Shown here: positions 22,062 through 32,409 of the stretch, piece after piece | How positions within the stretch are numbered: position 1 is the first letter of the stretch | Layout: the number at the start of each line of letters is the position of its first letter | NCBI RefSeq assembly: GCF_036850765.1 | Contig: NC_089490.1 | Location: 98,506,074-98,570,073, forward strand | Direction of reading: 5' to 3' | Length of the DNA stretch: 64,000 nt | From: Saccopteryx bilineata | Taxonomy: Eukaryota > Chordata > Mammalia > Chiroptera > Emballonuridae | Notes under the pieces: generated by a model | What the model saw: the letters and a program-made list of their open reading frames with translations, nothing else | Databases searched by the model: none | What the model was told of the DNA's origin: nothing | Position numbers and translations under genes: made by a program

Positions 22062-22216
22062 CCTGGCTGGATAGCTCAGTTAGAGCATCGCCCAGAAGTG
22101 CAGAGGTTGCCAGTGTGATCCCTGGTCAGGGCACATACAGTAACAGATTGATGTTCCTGTCTCTTTAATCTCTCCCTTATTATCTTGCTAAATCAACAAT
22201 TAAAAACTAAAAATAT
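22062..22216 (+). mobile_element. short tRNA-derived SINE, type C
   Basis: CCTGGCTGGATAGCTCAGTT, GAGCATCGCCCAGAAGTGCA, CCTGGTCAGGGCACATACAG and a short AT tail. AATAACAAGTTAGT occurs at 22048-22061 and 22217-22230. Confidence 0.9.
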
Positions 22217-22230
22217 AATAACAAGTTAGT

Positions 22231-22702
22231 ACAGCTCACATGTAAAAAGGTCCAATAATGCCAACTTATTGACCCTCTACCTCTAAGTTGGCTCACAAAC
22301 TGTTTCCAGTCTACTCTAAAACAACATGTATGAGTAGCTCCAATACCCCCCAATTCTTGATGGCTTTTTATTCTACTATCGAAATTAATTCTTGGGATTT
22401 TATAAGATATGATTAATCTAACCCTAATTTACTAATACATTGTTGTTTCTCCTAATTGCATCAATTCATTAATACAATTAAATACAAAATAATTTGGGGG
22501 ACATACTGAAAGTAAAAACAGCATGGTCTCTGTGAAGCACAAAACCAGCCAAATGGGAGAGTGGGAGAGATGTATAATTAATTACAATGCAATGTGTTAA
22601 GTACTATAGTAAACATAAATGCTATAGCAATAAACACCAAAACTCTGCCAAAATGGGTCAAGGAAGAGTTTGAAGGAAGTGACATTTATCCTTAAAATTG
22701 AG
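22231..22702. other. AT-rich non-coding sequence
   Basis: No supported feature. Confidence 0.4.
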
Positions 22703-22708
22703 AATTTC

Positions 22709-23091
22709 GGTCCTGGCCGGTTGGCTCAGTGGTAGAGCGTCGGCCTGGTGTGCGGGAGTCCCAGGTTCGATTCCCAGCCAGGGCACACAGGAGAAGCGCC
22801 CATCTGCTTCTACACCCCGCCCCCTCTCCTTCCTCTCTGTCTCTCTCTTCCCCTCCCGCAGTCAAGGCTCCATTGGAGCAAAGTTGGCCTGGGCGCTGAG
22901 GATGGCTCCATGGCCTCTGCCTCAGGCACTAGAATGGCTCTGGTTGCAACAGAGCAAGGCCCCAGATGGGCAGAGCATCGCCCCCTGGTGGGCGTGCCAG
23001 GTGGATCCCAGTTGGGCACATGTGGGAGTCTGACTGCCTCCCCGTTTCCAACTTCAGAAAAATACAAAACAAAAAACAAAAAAAAACTAAT
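22709..23091 (+). mobile_element. Rhin-1-type SINE
   Basis: Sense full-length copy: GGTCCTGGCCGGTTGGCTCA, GGTTCGATTCCCAGCCAGGG, CATTGGAGCAAAGTTGGCCT, GCCCCAGATGGGCAGAGCAT, one CCCCCTGGTGGGC box, and a CAAAACAAAAAACAAA tail. Short duplication AATTTC (22703-22708 and 23092-23097). Confidence 0.92.
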
Positions 23092-23197
23092 AATTTCTCT
23101 CCAACTGTCACAGCACTATAGTATCAACATTTCCTCGTCTTCGCATTCTAGCACTGACCAGTGCCAGTCCAAATATGGAGGGCACTTGAGACATACA

Positions 23198-23322
23198 TGG
23201 ATGGATGGATGCATGCATATGCATGCATGGACAGACGAATGCATGGATGGACGGATGGATGGACAGGTGGGCAGACAGGTGGGTAGATAGATGGCTGGGT
23301 GGGTGGATGGATGGATGAATAT
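23198..23322. repeat. imperfect (GGAT)n tetranucleotide repeat
   Basis: Units of GGAT, GCAT, GACA and GGTG alternate over about 125 bp, with an internal GCATGCATATGCATGC palindrome. It is degraded and probably stable. Confidence 0.9.
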
Positions 23323-23632
23323 CTAGGAAGGACAGAGGGATAAAAAGACATCTAAATATACAGAAAGACTAAATAATTTTTAGTTTAAAATGGGGCAAAA
23401 TTGGAAGCAGTAATTCAGATGAAGCATTCCAAAATCCTCACATATGAAAATGACAATAAGAAAAGATAAATCTAAAAGATATTTAGAAAATAAAATTAAC
23501 AGGATTTGGCATGACTAAATGGACTAGGTAGTGGCAGGAAAAACATAAGAAGCTACGAACGGTCAGGCTGACTGTGGTGCATTCACTGTGATTAGGAAAT
23601 GGAGATCGAGGCTAATAAAAGTTTAGCTCAGG

Positions 23633-23992
23633 GCCCTGGCCAGTTGGCTCAGTGGTAGAGCGTCAGCCTGGTGTGCACGAGTCCCGGGTTCGATTCCTAG
23701 CCAGGGCACACAGGAGAAGTGCCCATCTGCTTCTCTCCCCCTCCCCCTCTCCTTCCTCTCTGTCTCTCTCTTCCCCTCCTGCAGCCAAGGCTCCATTGGA
23801 GTAAAAAGTTGGCCTGGGCGCTGAGGATGGCTCCATGGCCTCTGCCTCAGGCGCTAGAATGGCTCTGGTTGCAACAGAGCAATGCTCCAGATGGGCAGAG
23901 CATCGCCCCCTGGTGGGCGTGCCGGGTGGATCCCAGTCGGGCACATGTGGGAGTCTGTCCGACTGCCTCCCCGTTTCCAACTTCAGAAAATA
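23633..23992 (+). mobile_element. Rhin-1-type SINE
   Basis: Sense full-length copy, very similar to the one at 22,709 but with TGGAGTAAAAAGTTGGCCTG. The perfect 16-bp duplication AAAAGTTTAGCTCAGG (23617-23632 and 23993-24008) shows a recent insertion. Confidence 0.94.
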
Positions 23993-24008
23993 AAAAGTTT
24001 AGCTCAGG

Positions 24009-24850
24009 TAAGGGAGCACTAAGAGGTGATATCTGGGAAGTAGAAAGAACAAAGCACTAAGTATGGATGAGACTGTCCAAGGAACATGTAAAACAAAAGA
24101 GTTGGGTTAACTACAGAACAATCCAGACAATCAATATTGCTGTTATTTCATGTTACATTACCACCACATTAAATTTTATTTTATAACATTTACAATGACT
24201 AAACACAATGCCATGGACACAGCAAATACTTTAAAAGTACTGATTATACCCCTAATTAGAAAATCAAATTTATTAAGAAAAATAAAGCCATAAAATATCA
24301 AGTCTTAAATATAATTCAGCAAAAACACTCAAGAGGCTAAAGACTGCTTAAGGAATCCAAAATTTACTTCAAAAAATCAATGAAAAGTTCGCCTCCTCGT
24401 CAAAAATAGCAATACAAATCTGTTAAAATAGTAAAATCTGAAAATTATGTTACATTTTTTTAAAGTCTATTTTTAAAATAACACTTAAATATTAACTAAT
24501 TTAAAGGACAATGCCTCTAAATTTGAAATGTTTAGAGTCTCAATGTTATTACTGGGTAATTTTTCACAAATATTATCAATTCTTACCAAACTTTATGTTA
24601 TTTTTGACATTAATACACACTAATAACAAATATTAACCACCCATTGTAAGAATGGCTGTATCTCATTTACCATTTAAGAAGAACAAAGTGAATTAGTAAC
24701 TAACCTAGAATATAGTAAAAGATAAATTATTCTTGAGTCCTTTCCAATTCTTTACAAATATCCATACAAGACTTAGAGTATTCTTGAAAGTATAAATATT
24801 TACACTAACAAGTTACATAAAAGAAAACAAGCCTGTGCTATTCAAAGATT
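24009..24850. other. AT-rich non-coding sequence
   Basis: No supported feature. Stops are frequent in every frame. Confidence 0.4.
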
Positions 24851-24854
24851 GACA

Positions 24855-25224
24855 ATTTTTTTTTTGTATTTTTCTGAAGTGAGAAGCTGGGAGGCAGAGA
24901 GACAGACTCCTGCATATGTCTGATGGAGATCCACCCGGCAAGCCCACTAGGGGGCAATGCTCTGCCCATCCAATCTAGGGCGCTGCTCCTTGCAACTGGA
25001 GCCATTCTAGCTCCTGAAGTGGAGGCCATGGAACTATCCTCAGTACCTGGGCCAACTTTGTTGCAATGGAGACTTGCTGCGGGAGGGGAAGAGAGAGAGA
25101 GAAAGGAGAGGGAAAAGGGTGGAGAAGCATATGGGCGCTTCTCCTGTGTGCCCTGGCTAGAAATCGAACTTGGGACTTCCACACACCGAGCCAATGCTCT
25201 ACCACTGAGCCAACCAGCAGGGCC
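24855..25224 (-). mobile_element. Rhin-1-type SINE, diverged
   Basis: Antisense copy, starting at a T-run with GTATTTTTCTGAAGTGAGAA and ending with a head that reads GGCCCTGCTGGTTGGCTCAG. GCTCTGCCCATCCAATCTAG is a private change. Confidence 0.88.
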
Positions 25225-25248
25225 ATCAGATCCTTTTAATTAACTTTT

Positions 25249-25605
25249 TTTTTTGTTAATAAGCTTGTTGCTTATTTATTTATTTATTTCAGAAACAGAG
25301 AGTCAGAGAGACGGACAGATAGGGACAGACAGACAGGTAGGGAAAAAGATGAGAAGCATCAATTCTTCATTGCAGCTCCTTAATTGTTCAGTGATTGCTT
25401 TCTCATATATGCCTTGATGGGGGGGCAGGGCAGCTAAAGCAGAGCGAGCGACCCCTTGTTCAAGCCAGAGACCATAGGGTCATGTCTATGATTCCATGCT
25501 CAAGTCAGCTACCCTGTGCTCAAGCCAGCGACCTCAGGGTTTCGAGCCTGAGTCCTCTGTGTCCCAGTCAGATGCTCTCTTCATTGCGCTACCACCTGGT
25601 AAGGC
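25249..25605 (-). mobile_element. tRNA-derived bat SINE, long multi-module type A
   Basis: Antisense copy with repeated CAAGCCAGCGACC-like modules, a TGATTGCTTTCTCATATATG segment and a head whose complement reads GCCTTACCAGGTGGTAGCGC. The duplication TTTAATYAACTTTT flanks it (about 25,235 and 25,606). It starts only 11 bp beyond the end of the Rhin-1 copy. Confidence 0.88.
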
Positions 25606-25619
25606 TTTAATCAACTTTT

Positions 25620-26397
25620 CTTTAATGTACACACAAAAAAGAACCCAGATCTTCCATTGTTTTTCACTTTAATGGACTATCAGGTCAAGTCAATAAAATG
25701 TTCTGTTCTTTAAATTTGAACAATAAGATACATATCAACAAAACTAATTTGCAATTTTGGATCATAAGGGTTGGTTTGCAATATAAAAAGTTATGCCCTA
25801 AAATGTACAACCTGCTTTGATATTTCCAGTTTTCAGTGGTAGCTACATATCAATAAAAATACAAGATCAAAATTTACAATTTAATACTTAAGCAATACCA
25901 AAACCAATAGGCAATTATACATCTTTAGATCGACATAGAATTTATCTACTTTAATGCAAAATTTTCACCCAATTCTGAAGCAACCTACACAGCATGCATC
26001 TGGGCTGTCTTCCTTTTTATAGCATATGCTCAAAGAATGTAAAATAATTTTAACACATGAAAAATCAAAAGAAGTAAACATATAAGTAAAAATGAAAATA
26101 AACATATTTGTATCACAAAACCAGGTGTATTCAGCACCCATATTCATTTTATGCCCAAAGACTAATTGATAAATTCATAATTAAAAATAAATCTACAAAT
26201 ACTTGAAATATCATTTTCACATCTTGGTTTCAATTCATTTTGAATTATAAATATATCCTCCTTTATACATTCTGTATAAATCTATTTTTTAGGAAGTAAA
26301 ACTGATTCAATGGACTTTAAATCTAATTTTGATGAACTCTACAGCACTCAACACTGAATTTTTAACATCTCATCCCTACGCAGGCACTGTGACATGG
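25620..26397. other. AT-rich non-coding sequence
   Basis: No exon or repeat recognised. This is the start of a 3.5-kb repeat-poor stretch to the left of the CpG island. Confidence 0.45.
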
Positions 26398-26495
26398 TTT
26401 GAATGCCTAAACAGAAGCCTTCACCCTGGAGACAATTACTTAACCTAAAGCTCCTGTTTCCTCATTTGAAAAAGAGGCACAATCAATGGAGGACG
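26398..26495 (+). mobile_element. MIR SINE fragment
   Basis: GACAATTACTTAACCTAAAG followed by TTTCCTCATTTGAAAAAGAG matches the ACTTAACC...TTTCCTCATCTGTAAAATG core of MIR. Confidence 0.6.
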
Positions 26496-26559
26496 AAGGA
26501 CCTAAAGCACAGCTTTAAAAGAATGTATTTTGCTTCTTACTAAGAAATTTAAAGTATTT

Positions 26560-26838
26560 GGCAGTAATTTAGTACAAATGTTCGTGTATGTCCTCGTGCC
26601 TCCTGACCATCCAGAGTACCACCGTACATGTACGTCCTTAAACTTTGAGCTGGAGCAGTAAAAGTAAAAGCTGGAGTAGTAAATGTATGTTCTTCTCGTT
26701 TCTATAAATTGGTTATCAAACAAACATGATTTTAAGTTAAATAAAACTGGAACTGGAACTAATTTCATTTTTTGAAAAAAAAAAACTCACTCCCAGGGGT
26801 CAGCAAGCATGAAAAAAATCCACTGCTCAAAGGGTTAA
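26560..26838 (-). mobile_element. dispersed bat repeat with TTTGAG ends, possibly a piggyBac-like MITE
   Basis: This segment shares CCTCCTGACCA, ATAAATTGGTTATCAAACAA, ACATGATTTTAAGTTAA and GTCAGCAAGCATGAAAAAAA with 44,265-44,530. Its right end, read on the minus strand, is TTAACCCTTTGAGCAGTG. TTAA followed by CCCTTT-like ends would fit a piggyBac-type element, but the matching TTAA on the left is not seen. The superfamily is therefore tentative. Confidence 0.5.
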
Positions 26839-26839
26839 A

Positions 26840-29480
26840 AAAAAAAGGTGGCACAATATCTGTTAGGATGGGCTTATCGTGAGGATTTAACAAAGTAACA
26901 CTAGGCATAGTAACCCAACAAAAGGTATGAAATAAGGTTCATTACTTTCACATAGCTTATATCAAAATATATGTTTAAAAGGAGACTTAGGAGAGCAAGA
27001 TAATTTTCACTCATCTCAATATGCCATGGGTCTGTAAACCACCTCAAACACAGTATTTAGTATCATATGTCGCTACAGAATATAACATTTATAGTAGCAT
27101 CCCCCCATTAGACTTAGAGGTAGATGTTTATTGATCTTCCAAATTGGCCAACAGAGAAAGAAAAACAGATTAGGAAAGGTAAGCTACACTCAGATATATC
27201 CAATACATTTTGCTGGGCCTTGGCAATTCCTCTTTCCAGGTCAATATTTTGCAGATATCAAAGCAATTACTAACTAAAAAGCCTGGGAACAAAATAATAA
27301 CAAAGAATCCACTCATGACAGAATTCTTGGCTTAATATCACAAACATCTCACAATTCTTTTTTTAAAGTGACCCTAACAGGTCCTCTTCCCACCAGTTCA
27401 AAGAAATTACCAACATTATATGTCAAATGCTAGTAAGCTATATCAGGTTCTATTGAAGACTTTTTTTTTTTAATTTCACAGATGCTATATAAAGCTAATT
27501 TTTAAATGCCATAAACCTGTTTTTTATCTTTATTTAAAATGCAAAATGCCATAATCTGTAAAATGCACTTTAAATAACTTTCCCATGTGAAAACTTAACA
27601 CATTCAAAATTCAAAAAACATAAAATTATTCTTCCTTTGAACGTATGAAACGAGGCAATTTTTAAAACAGATAAAACACTCTAAAGAATAGTCTTAAGCT
27701 GTATTTAACATGCCTCCCCCCCCCCCGTTTTTTACAGCAATAAATTCATTAAGTAATTATCCATGGTGAGGAAGTATAAAAGCTATTTAAAGAATGCCAT
27801 GACATGATGCAATACTTTTTATAAAGACTAGAGAATAGTAATAATGATTCAAAATGTAGTGCCTTATAAATATTCAGCACTATTAAGCAATAACAAAGAA
27901 AATATCAGAAAAAAAATTTTACGTTCACAGATTTTTTTTTTTTAATATTAAGGGCCACGAACATCTTCATTGCAGAATATTTAACGCAGTTGCTCTTATG
28001 CTGTTATAGCTTCCATTGTTCACAAAATATTTGCAGCTTTTTAGTTATTTATTTCACCAGTAAGGGAAAGGTTAACATCACTGAAAATTAAGAAAAAAAC
28101 AAAAGCCTTGACATAATAAAGTATTTTATATGCCACCTCTTTCCACTATTAATTGTTGGAATGAGTCAATATCTGAAAAGTAAAGAGATTAGCAAATATA
28201 TACATTAAAATCTGCTTAGTCAACACAGCTATCTGCTATTGACAAAATAAAATTTAATTTCTCTATTTTTTGTAAAGCCAATGACTTATTTAGATTACTG
28301 GTATACAAAGCTACGTTGAGTCAATTCTTCCAATTTCATCCCTCCTTACTTGGTATCTCTTTTTCCTACTAGTAACCGGAATACATTTGGCAGGCTACAC
28401 TATTTCAAATAACTAATGCTAAAAGTTCCTACATCAAACAGGCTTTACTTTTATTTCCTCTCCATATTTCAATGAGTTGTTTTGGGGGTTTTTTGCTGTA
28501 AACAAATCAATAATATATTTGCATAGTAATTCTAAAACAGATAAATTTAAAGACTCAGCTATTTTCTTTGAAGTCCAGCACTTAAACTGTTAATGTTTCT
28601 GGCCTATAATATAGTTTACCAGACAAAACAGCACTTTTTTATATTCCAATATTCTCTCTCATAACATAAAACAAGAATATTCCTTAAATCTAGCCACAGA
28701 TTTTTCTTTTGTTCCAACTGTTGTTTATGAAACAATGTTAGAGTTACAGATGGTAGAATTACAAAGACTAAAATGTCTTCATTAACCAAACAACATCCCA
28801 ACATTTAATAAGCTACCTACCTAGTCTCATAAAAGAACAAAACCAGTGATATTACAACTAGCTAATTTTTTCCCTTAAAATTCGGTTGAACCTTATTTCT
28901 AGCTTCAAGGGAAGATTTCCTTCTACTCAAGGCATCAAAGGTCTAAGATCCCATTCATTTTCTTCTGCCCAATGGTTAACCAAATAAGTCTAACATACAG
29001 TAATTCAGATTTGTTACTCTGACCTTCTTACACAAGCTTCTCTTAAAGAAACCTTGAAGAAAGAAAGAAAACAAAGTTTGAGGAAAGAATTGTCTCAAGC
29101 ATTTCCTGATAAATGACAGGTCTGGCTTCTAGCTGACCCTAGAAATAGCCAAAACTCCAAGCGAAATTGGCCACTTCTGTATCTAGGAAATGAACTTGCT
29201 AACTAAAGAGGTGCTAAGCCAGGACCAACGACGTGTCTTTGGTGGACACATAAAGGACGAGCGCCACAGATTTCAGCTAAATGCTTTTGCCATTTTTGCA
29301 GAAGAAAAGCTAATTGTTAGTGGCCATGTGACATTACAAGATCCCAGAAAGGAAAGGGTGGGAGGAAGAAAGGAGTTCAAGGCAGTTCAGGGTCAGAACA
29401 AGCGCAGGCATCCTGTCATTAGCAAACGTTCCTCGAGCTGAAGGCAAAATACTGCTTACCCGAAAAGGAATGGGTGAAAA
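26840..29480. other. repeat-poor AT-rich stretch next to the CpG island
   Basis: Over 2.6 kb I found no SINE, LINE or DNA transposon, in contrast to the rest of the left half. There is no recognisable coding exon. If the CpG-island gene reads leftwards this would be the start of its first intron, where dense regulatory sequence often excludes repeats. That is inference. Confidence 0.45.
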
Positions 29481-30278
29481 GTAGAGGGAGAATGAGGGGA
29501 AAACCAAGGGAGAGTCAATGTGGCAGTGAGGGGGTGAAGGGAGGAAGACAATCTGGAGCTCTCCAGCTGAGTTGGGGAGCAAACGCATCAGGCACAAAAC
29601 GCCGAGAAAAGCGACTGCGCCGGAGACAATAGTTGGCAGCCCCCCATTTCCCTCTCCTGATCGGTTCCCTGGGTTTCCCACATTCCCTCCAGCCCTGCTC
29701 TAGACACCAACACTCAGGGGTGTGCCCACCGGCGGGAGCTTGCCCTGATCTTTGTCTCGCCCCGCGCCCACGCGCGGGCTGCTCCTCCCCCTCCTCCCCC
29801 GCGCTCCCACCCGCGCACACCCCCGGCGTCTCCAAGGAGCTGGAAGCACCGCGGTCGCCGCCTCGTCGCTCACCTCCCGGGGACCCGCGTCCCTTCCTTT
29901 GCCTCGGAGCTGGCCGCCCGCGCCCGCAGCTCCACCCTCGCCCAGGGGACCTTTGTGTCTCGGGGGACTTTCAACCTCTTCCCCCTCCTCGGCCTCGCGG
30001 CGACACCGGCCTCCCCCGGAGACCAAAACGGCAGCAAGCACCGGAGGCGGAGGCGGAGGCGGCGGCGGCGACAAGACATCCCACCCCCCGAAATGGGTCG
30101 GCGACCCGGGGTCCTCGCTGGACCCCAGAGGCGACGGGCACCCGCGAGCCCCCTGCGCCGCGCCTCCCTCTCGCAACTTGCCAGCCCGGCCTGAGACTCC
30201 AGCGCCCCCGCCAGCCGCCCGCCCCTCAGCCCGGGTGGGCCGGGCAGCAGGGCGAGCCCCGCGCCGCCGCCAACTCAC

Positions 30279-30880
30279 CAGCAAGTGCGGGGGCCGCGTC
30301 CCGCGGCGAGGCGAGGCGAGGCGAAGCGCGGCGCCCAGGGAAAGCGGCTCCGCCGACGCCCGCGGCGACCGGATGCAGGTCCGGGTCCCAGCGGCTGGAC
30401 GACCCGCGGCGTCTCCGAGGCGCAGGCCTCCCCGCCGCAGCCGCCTTCCGACTCTCGCTGAAGTGTCCGGAGCCTCGGGAGGGGCCGCTCGGGTCCCTCA
30501 CGCGTTGCCAAGTCCCCGGGTCAACATGGCTCCCGGGCCGCCGAGCCGCGCGGGCGGCCCACTAATCCCCTCGGAGGACCCGGGGCGGGAGCGAGGCGGG
30601 CAGGTTGGCGCCGACGCCCGGCTGAGACGGCCCGGCCGAACGCGGGCTCCTTCCTCTCCGGGGCCCGACGGTGAGGAGCCGAGGAGACCGCGGGCTGGCG
30701 CTTTCGCTCGCTGCGTGAGCGTCGCTTGCTCTCTCGGCGGCTGCGGATTGACGCCTCCGCCTGTTTCCCGGAGGAGAGCGAGAGCAAGAGAGAGGGGGGA
30801 AAAAAGACTTTTATTGAAACGATCCAACCAGCGGCGGCGGAGAAAAGCGACCGGCCGCGGAGCTTTCCCCACCCCCGCCT
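30279..30880 (-). other. candidate non-coding first exon of an unidentified gene
   Basis: On the minus strand the sequence runs from below the GC boxes to CACTTGCTG|GTGAGT, a near-ideal splice donor with its last exon base at 30,279. The only nearby start codon in a good context (GGGAGCCATGT, near 30,526) opens a nine-residue frame, MLTRGLGNA, and would act as an upstream ORF. The exon would be 5' UTR. The gene body would then lie to the left, but no coding exon was recognised in 1-29,600, consistent with a long first intron. A second minus-strand donor, GGGAG|GTGAGC, lies at 29,874. The start site is a guess and I could not name the gene. Confidence 0.4.
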
Positions 30881-30924
30881 GAGCCGCTCGCTGGGGGCAG
30901 CGCGACCCCTGCTGGCGGCGGCGG

Positions 30925-30976
30925 GGGGAGGCGGGGCTGGCGGGCCAGGGGCGGAGCCTGGGGGCGGGGCGGGGTA
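30925..30976 (-). promoter_or_regulatory. GC-box cluster, putative core promoter
   Basis: GGAGGCGGGGCTGG, AGGGGCGGAGCC and GGGGGCGGGGCGGGG occur within about 50 bp and are Sp1/KLF-type sites. No TATA box adjoins them. They lie just upstream, in the minus-strand sense, of the candidate first exon, the usual arrangement for a TATA-less CpG-island promoter. The motif is not strictly directional, so initiation to the right is also possible. Confidence 0.6.
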
Positions 30977-31189
30977 TCCCCGGGAAACCCCAGCCGGGAG
31001 ACGGGGGCCTCCTCTTCCCAGGCCTGCCTTCTGGAGAGGTGGAGGTGGGTAGGAGGGGTGAGGAGGCCCCACAGGACTAGGAAGCTCAGGCAGTGTCTGT
31101 CCGCAGCGACAGAGGCTGGGGAAGAAGTTATCGGAACACTTCAACCCCTTCATCTTCCTCCCACCCCACCCCCAACAAAACAAAAACTT

Positions 31190-32270
31190 GACTAAATTAT
31201 CCTAGTAATTATGTAATTAAGATACCCGTGCCACAGTTCACCACTGACTTTCTATAGAGTTGCTGTCGAGGACCCACACTTGAGTATATTGATTGCTGCA
31301 ACTTTTCTCCTTTATTATGTGTGGGTACCAATGCAGCAGTCATTCCCGCACGCAGCATTTATTAATTTAAACTACAAATTTCTTTATAGTTTATTCTTGG
31401 CAATATACTAGGTCCTCAAGGACTGAGAGTCCTGCTGGGATGAAAGATATTCAATAAACGATTAAAATAAAAATCTGAGCCTTATGAGAAGGGAAGTACA
31501 AGGTGCTATGAGAACAGAGGAACTACTGCTGTGGTTGGTTAGGTTTTGTTTTCTTGAAGGAAGAAGTCTGGGGAGAGGTTGCCCCAGTTTCTGTAAATGT
31601 TTTTACTTTCTTCTTTTAAAGAGGCTAAAAGCTAGCTCAGCAATGAACAGCAGATTGAAAGTGAAGACAAACCAAAGTAATACCGACCCACTTTTTCCCA
31701 CTAATTAGGATGAAAACATAAAGTAAAAACAAACATAAACGCCTAGGAGGAGATAATGAGAAAACTGAAAAGAAGAGAATGGGGACCGGATGTAGATAAC
31801 CTAAACAAGAAAAAAAAAATTAACCATATAAAGGGCCTGGTGAAATGAGATATAAATATTTTTCCATTTTAATAACAGAAAATAGACTTAGTAAATTTTA
31901 ATGTAATTTCCAATCACATTATATTCTAAAGACCTGACCGTTATATTCTTGGGTTCTTAGACGAATCCTTTCCCACTAAAATAATGCCTGCTGACTTCTC
32001 CTATTTTGTTGGGCAAAGTTGAATGTATCTACTGTAATATCCAACAGTTATACATTTCAATCAGACTTCTACCATGCCTCTAAAATTACTAAGATCCATA
32101 AATTAGCAACATTTATTCTCTACCCATATTTAACAATTGCTTATCATACAAGAATGCAAATGTTAGCACAAGCTTTCCTTTAGAAGAAGTGTGCTCTTTT
32201 TAAAAAGCACTTAATGATGCTTCTGAAATATGTCTAGGTCAAAGAACTTTACAATATAGCAAGAAGAAGC
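31190..32270. other. AT-rich non-coding sequence
   Basis: No supported feature. The region separates the CpG island from the PUM1 retrocopy. Confidence 0.4.
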
Positions 32271-32409
32271 ATCCTATGATATAGCAGGAAGAAACACTAG
32301 CGAGAGCGGCTCAGAAGAAGGGACAGCAGTATCATGGCCCACCAGACTTGCTGCTGTTACAATGGTCGCATGGCCACTACTACCCTGGCTGTCTACCATG
32401 TGCGTTTTT

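Larger units (their letters stand above)
29640..31050. promoter_or_regulatory. CpG island
   Basis: An abrupt change from AT-rich DNA to about 1.4 kb dominated by G and C with very many intact CG dinucleotides, including GGC/GGA arrays (30,040-30,070) and GAGGC arrays (30,305-30,330). Intact CpGs imply an unmethylated germline promoter. Long frames on both strands through the island exist only because stops are rare in such DNA. Base composition falls back to AT-rich by about 31,190. Confidence 0.93.

Noticed and set aside
22710..22790. tRNA-like sequences as possible tRNA genes
   Set aside because: A- and B-box-like motifs are present, but the cloverleaf is degenerate and is always followed by the SINE body. 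No free-standing tRNA gene was seen.
23198..23322. Possible CRISPR-like or satellite array of GGAT units
   Set aside because: Units are four bases with no spacers. It is an ordinary degraded tetranucleotide repeat.
29633..30882. Long open frames (up to 376 codons) through the CpG island on both strands
   Set aside because: Stops are rare in very GC-rich DNA, the frames overlap in several registers with no domain, and the composition is Pro/Arg/Ala low complexity. The island is better explained as promoter and 5' UTR.
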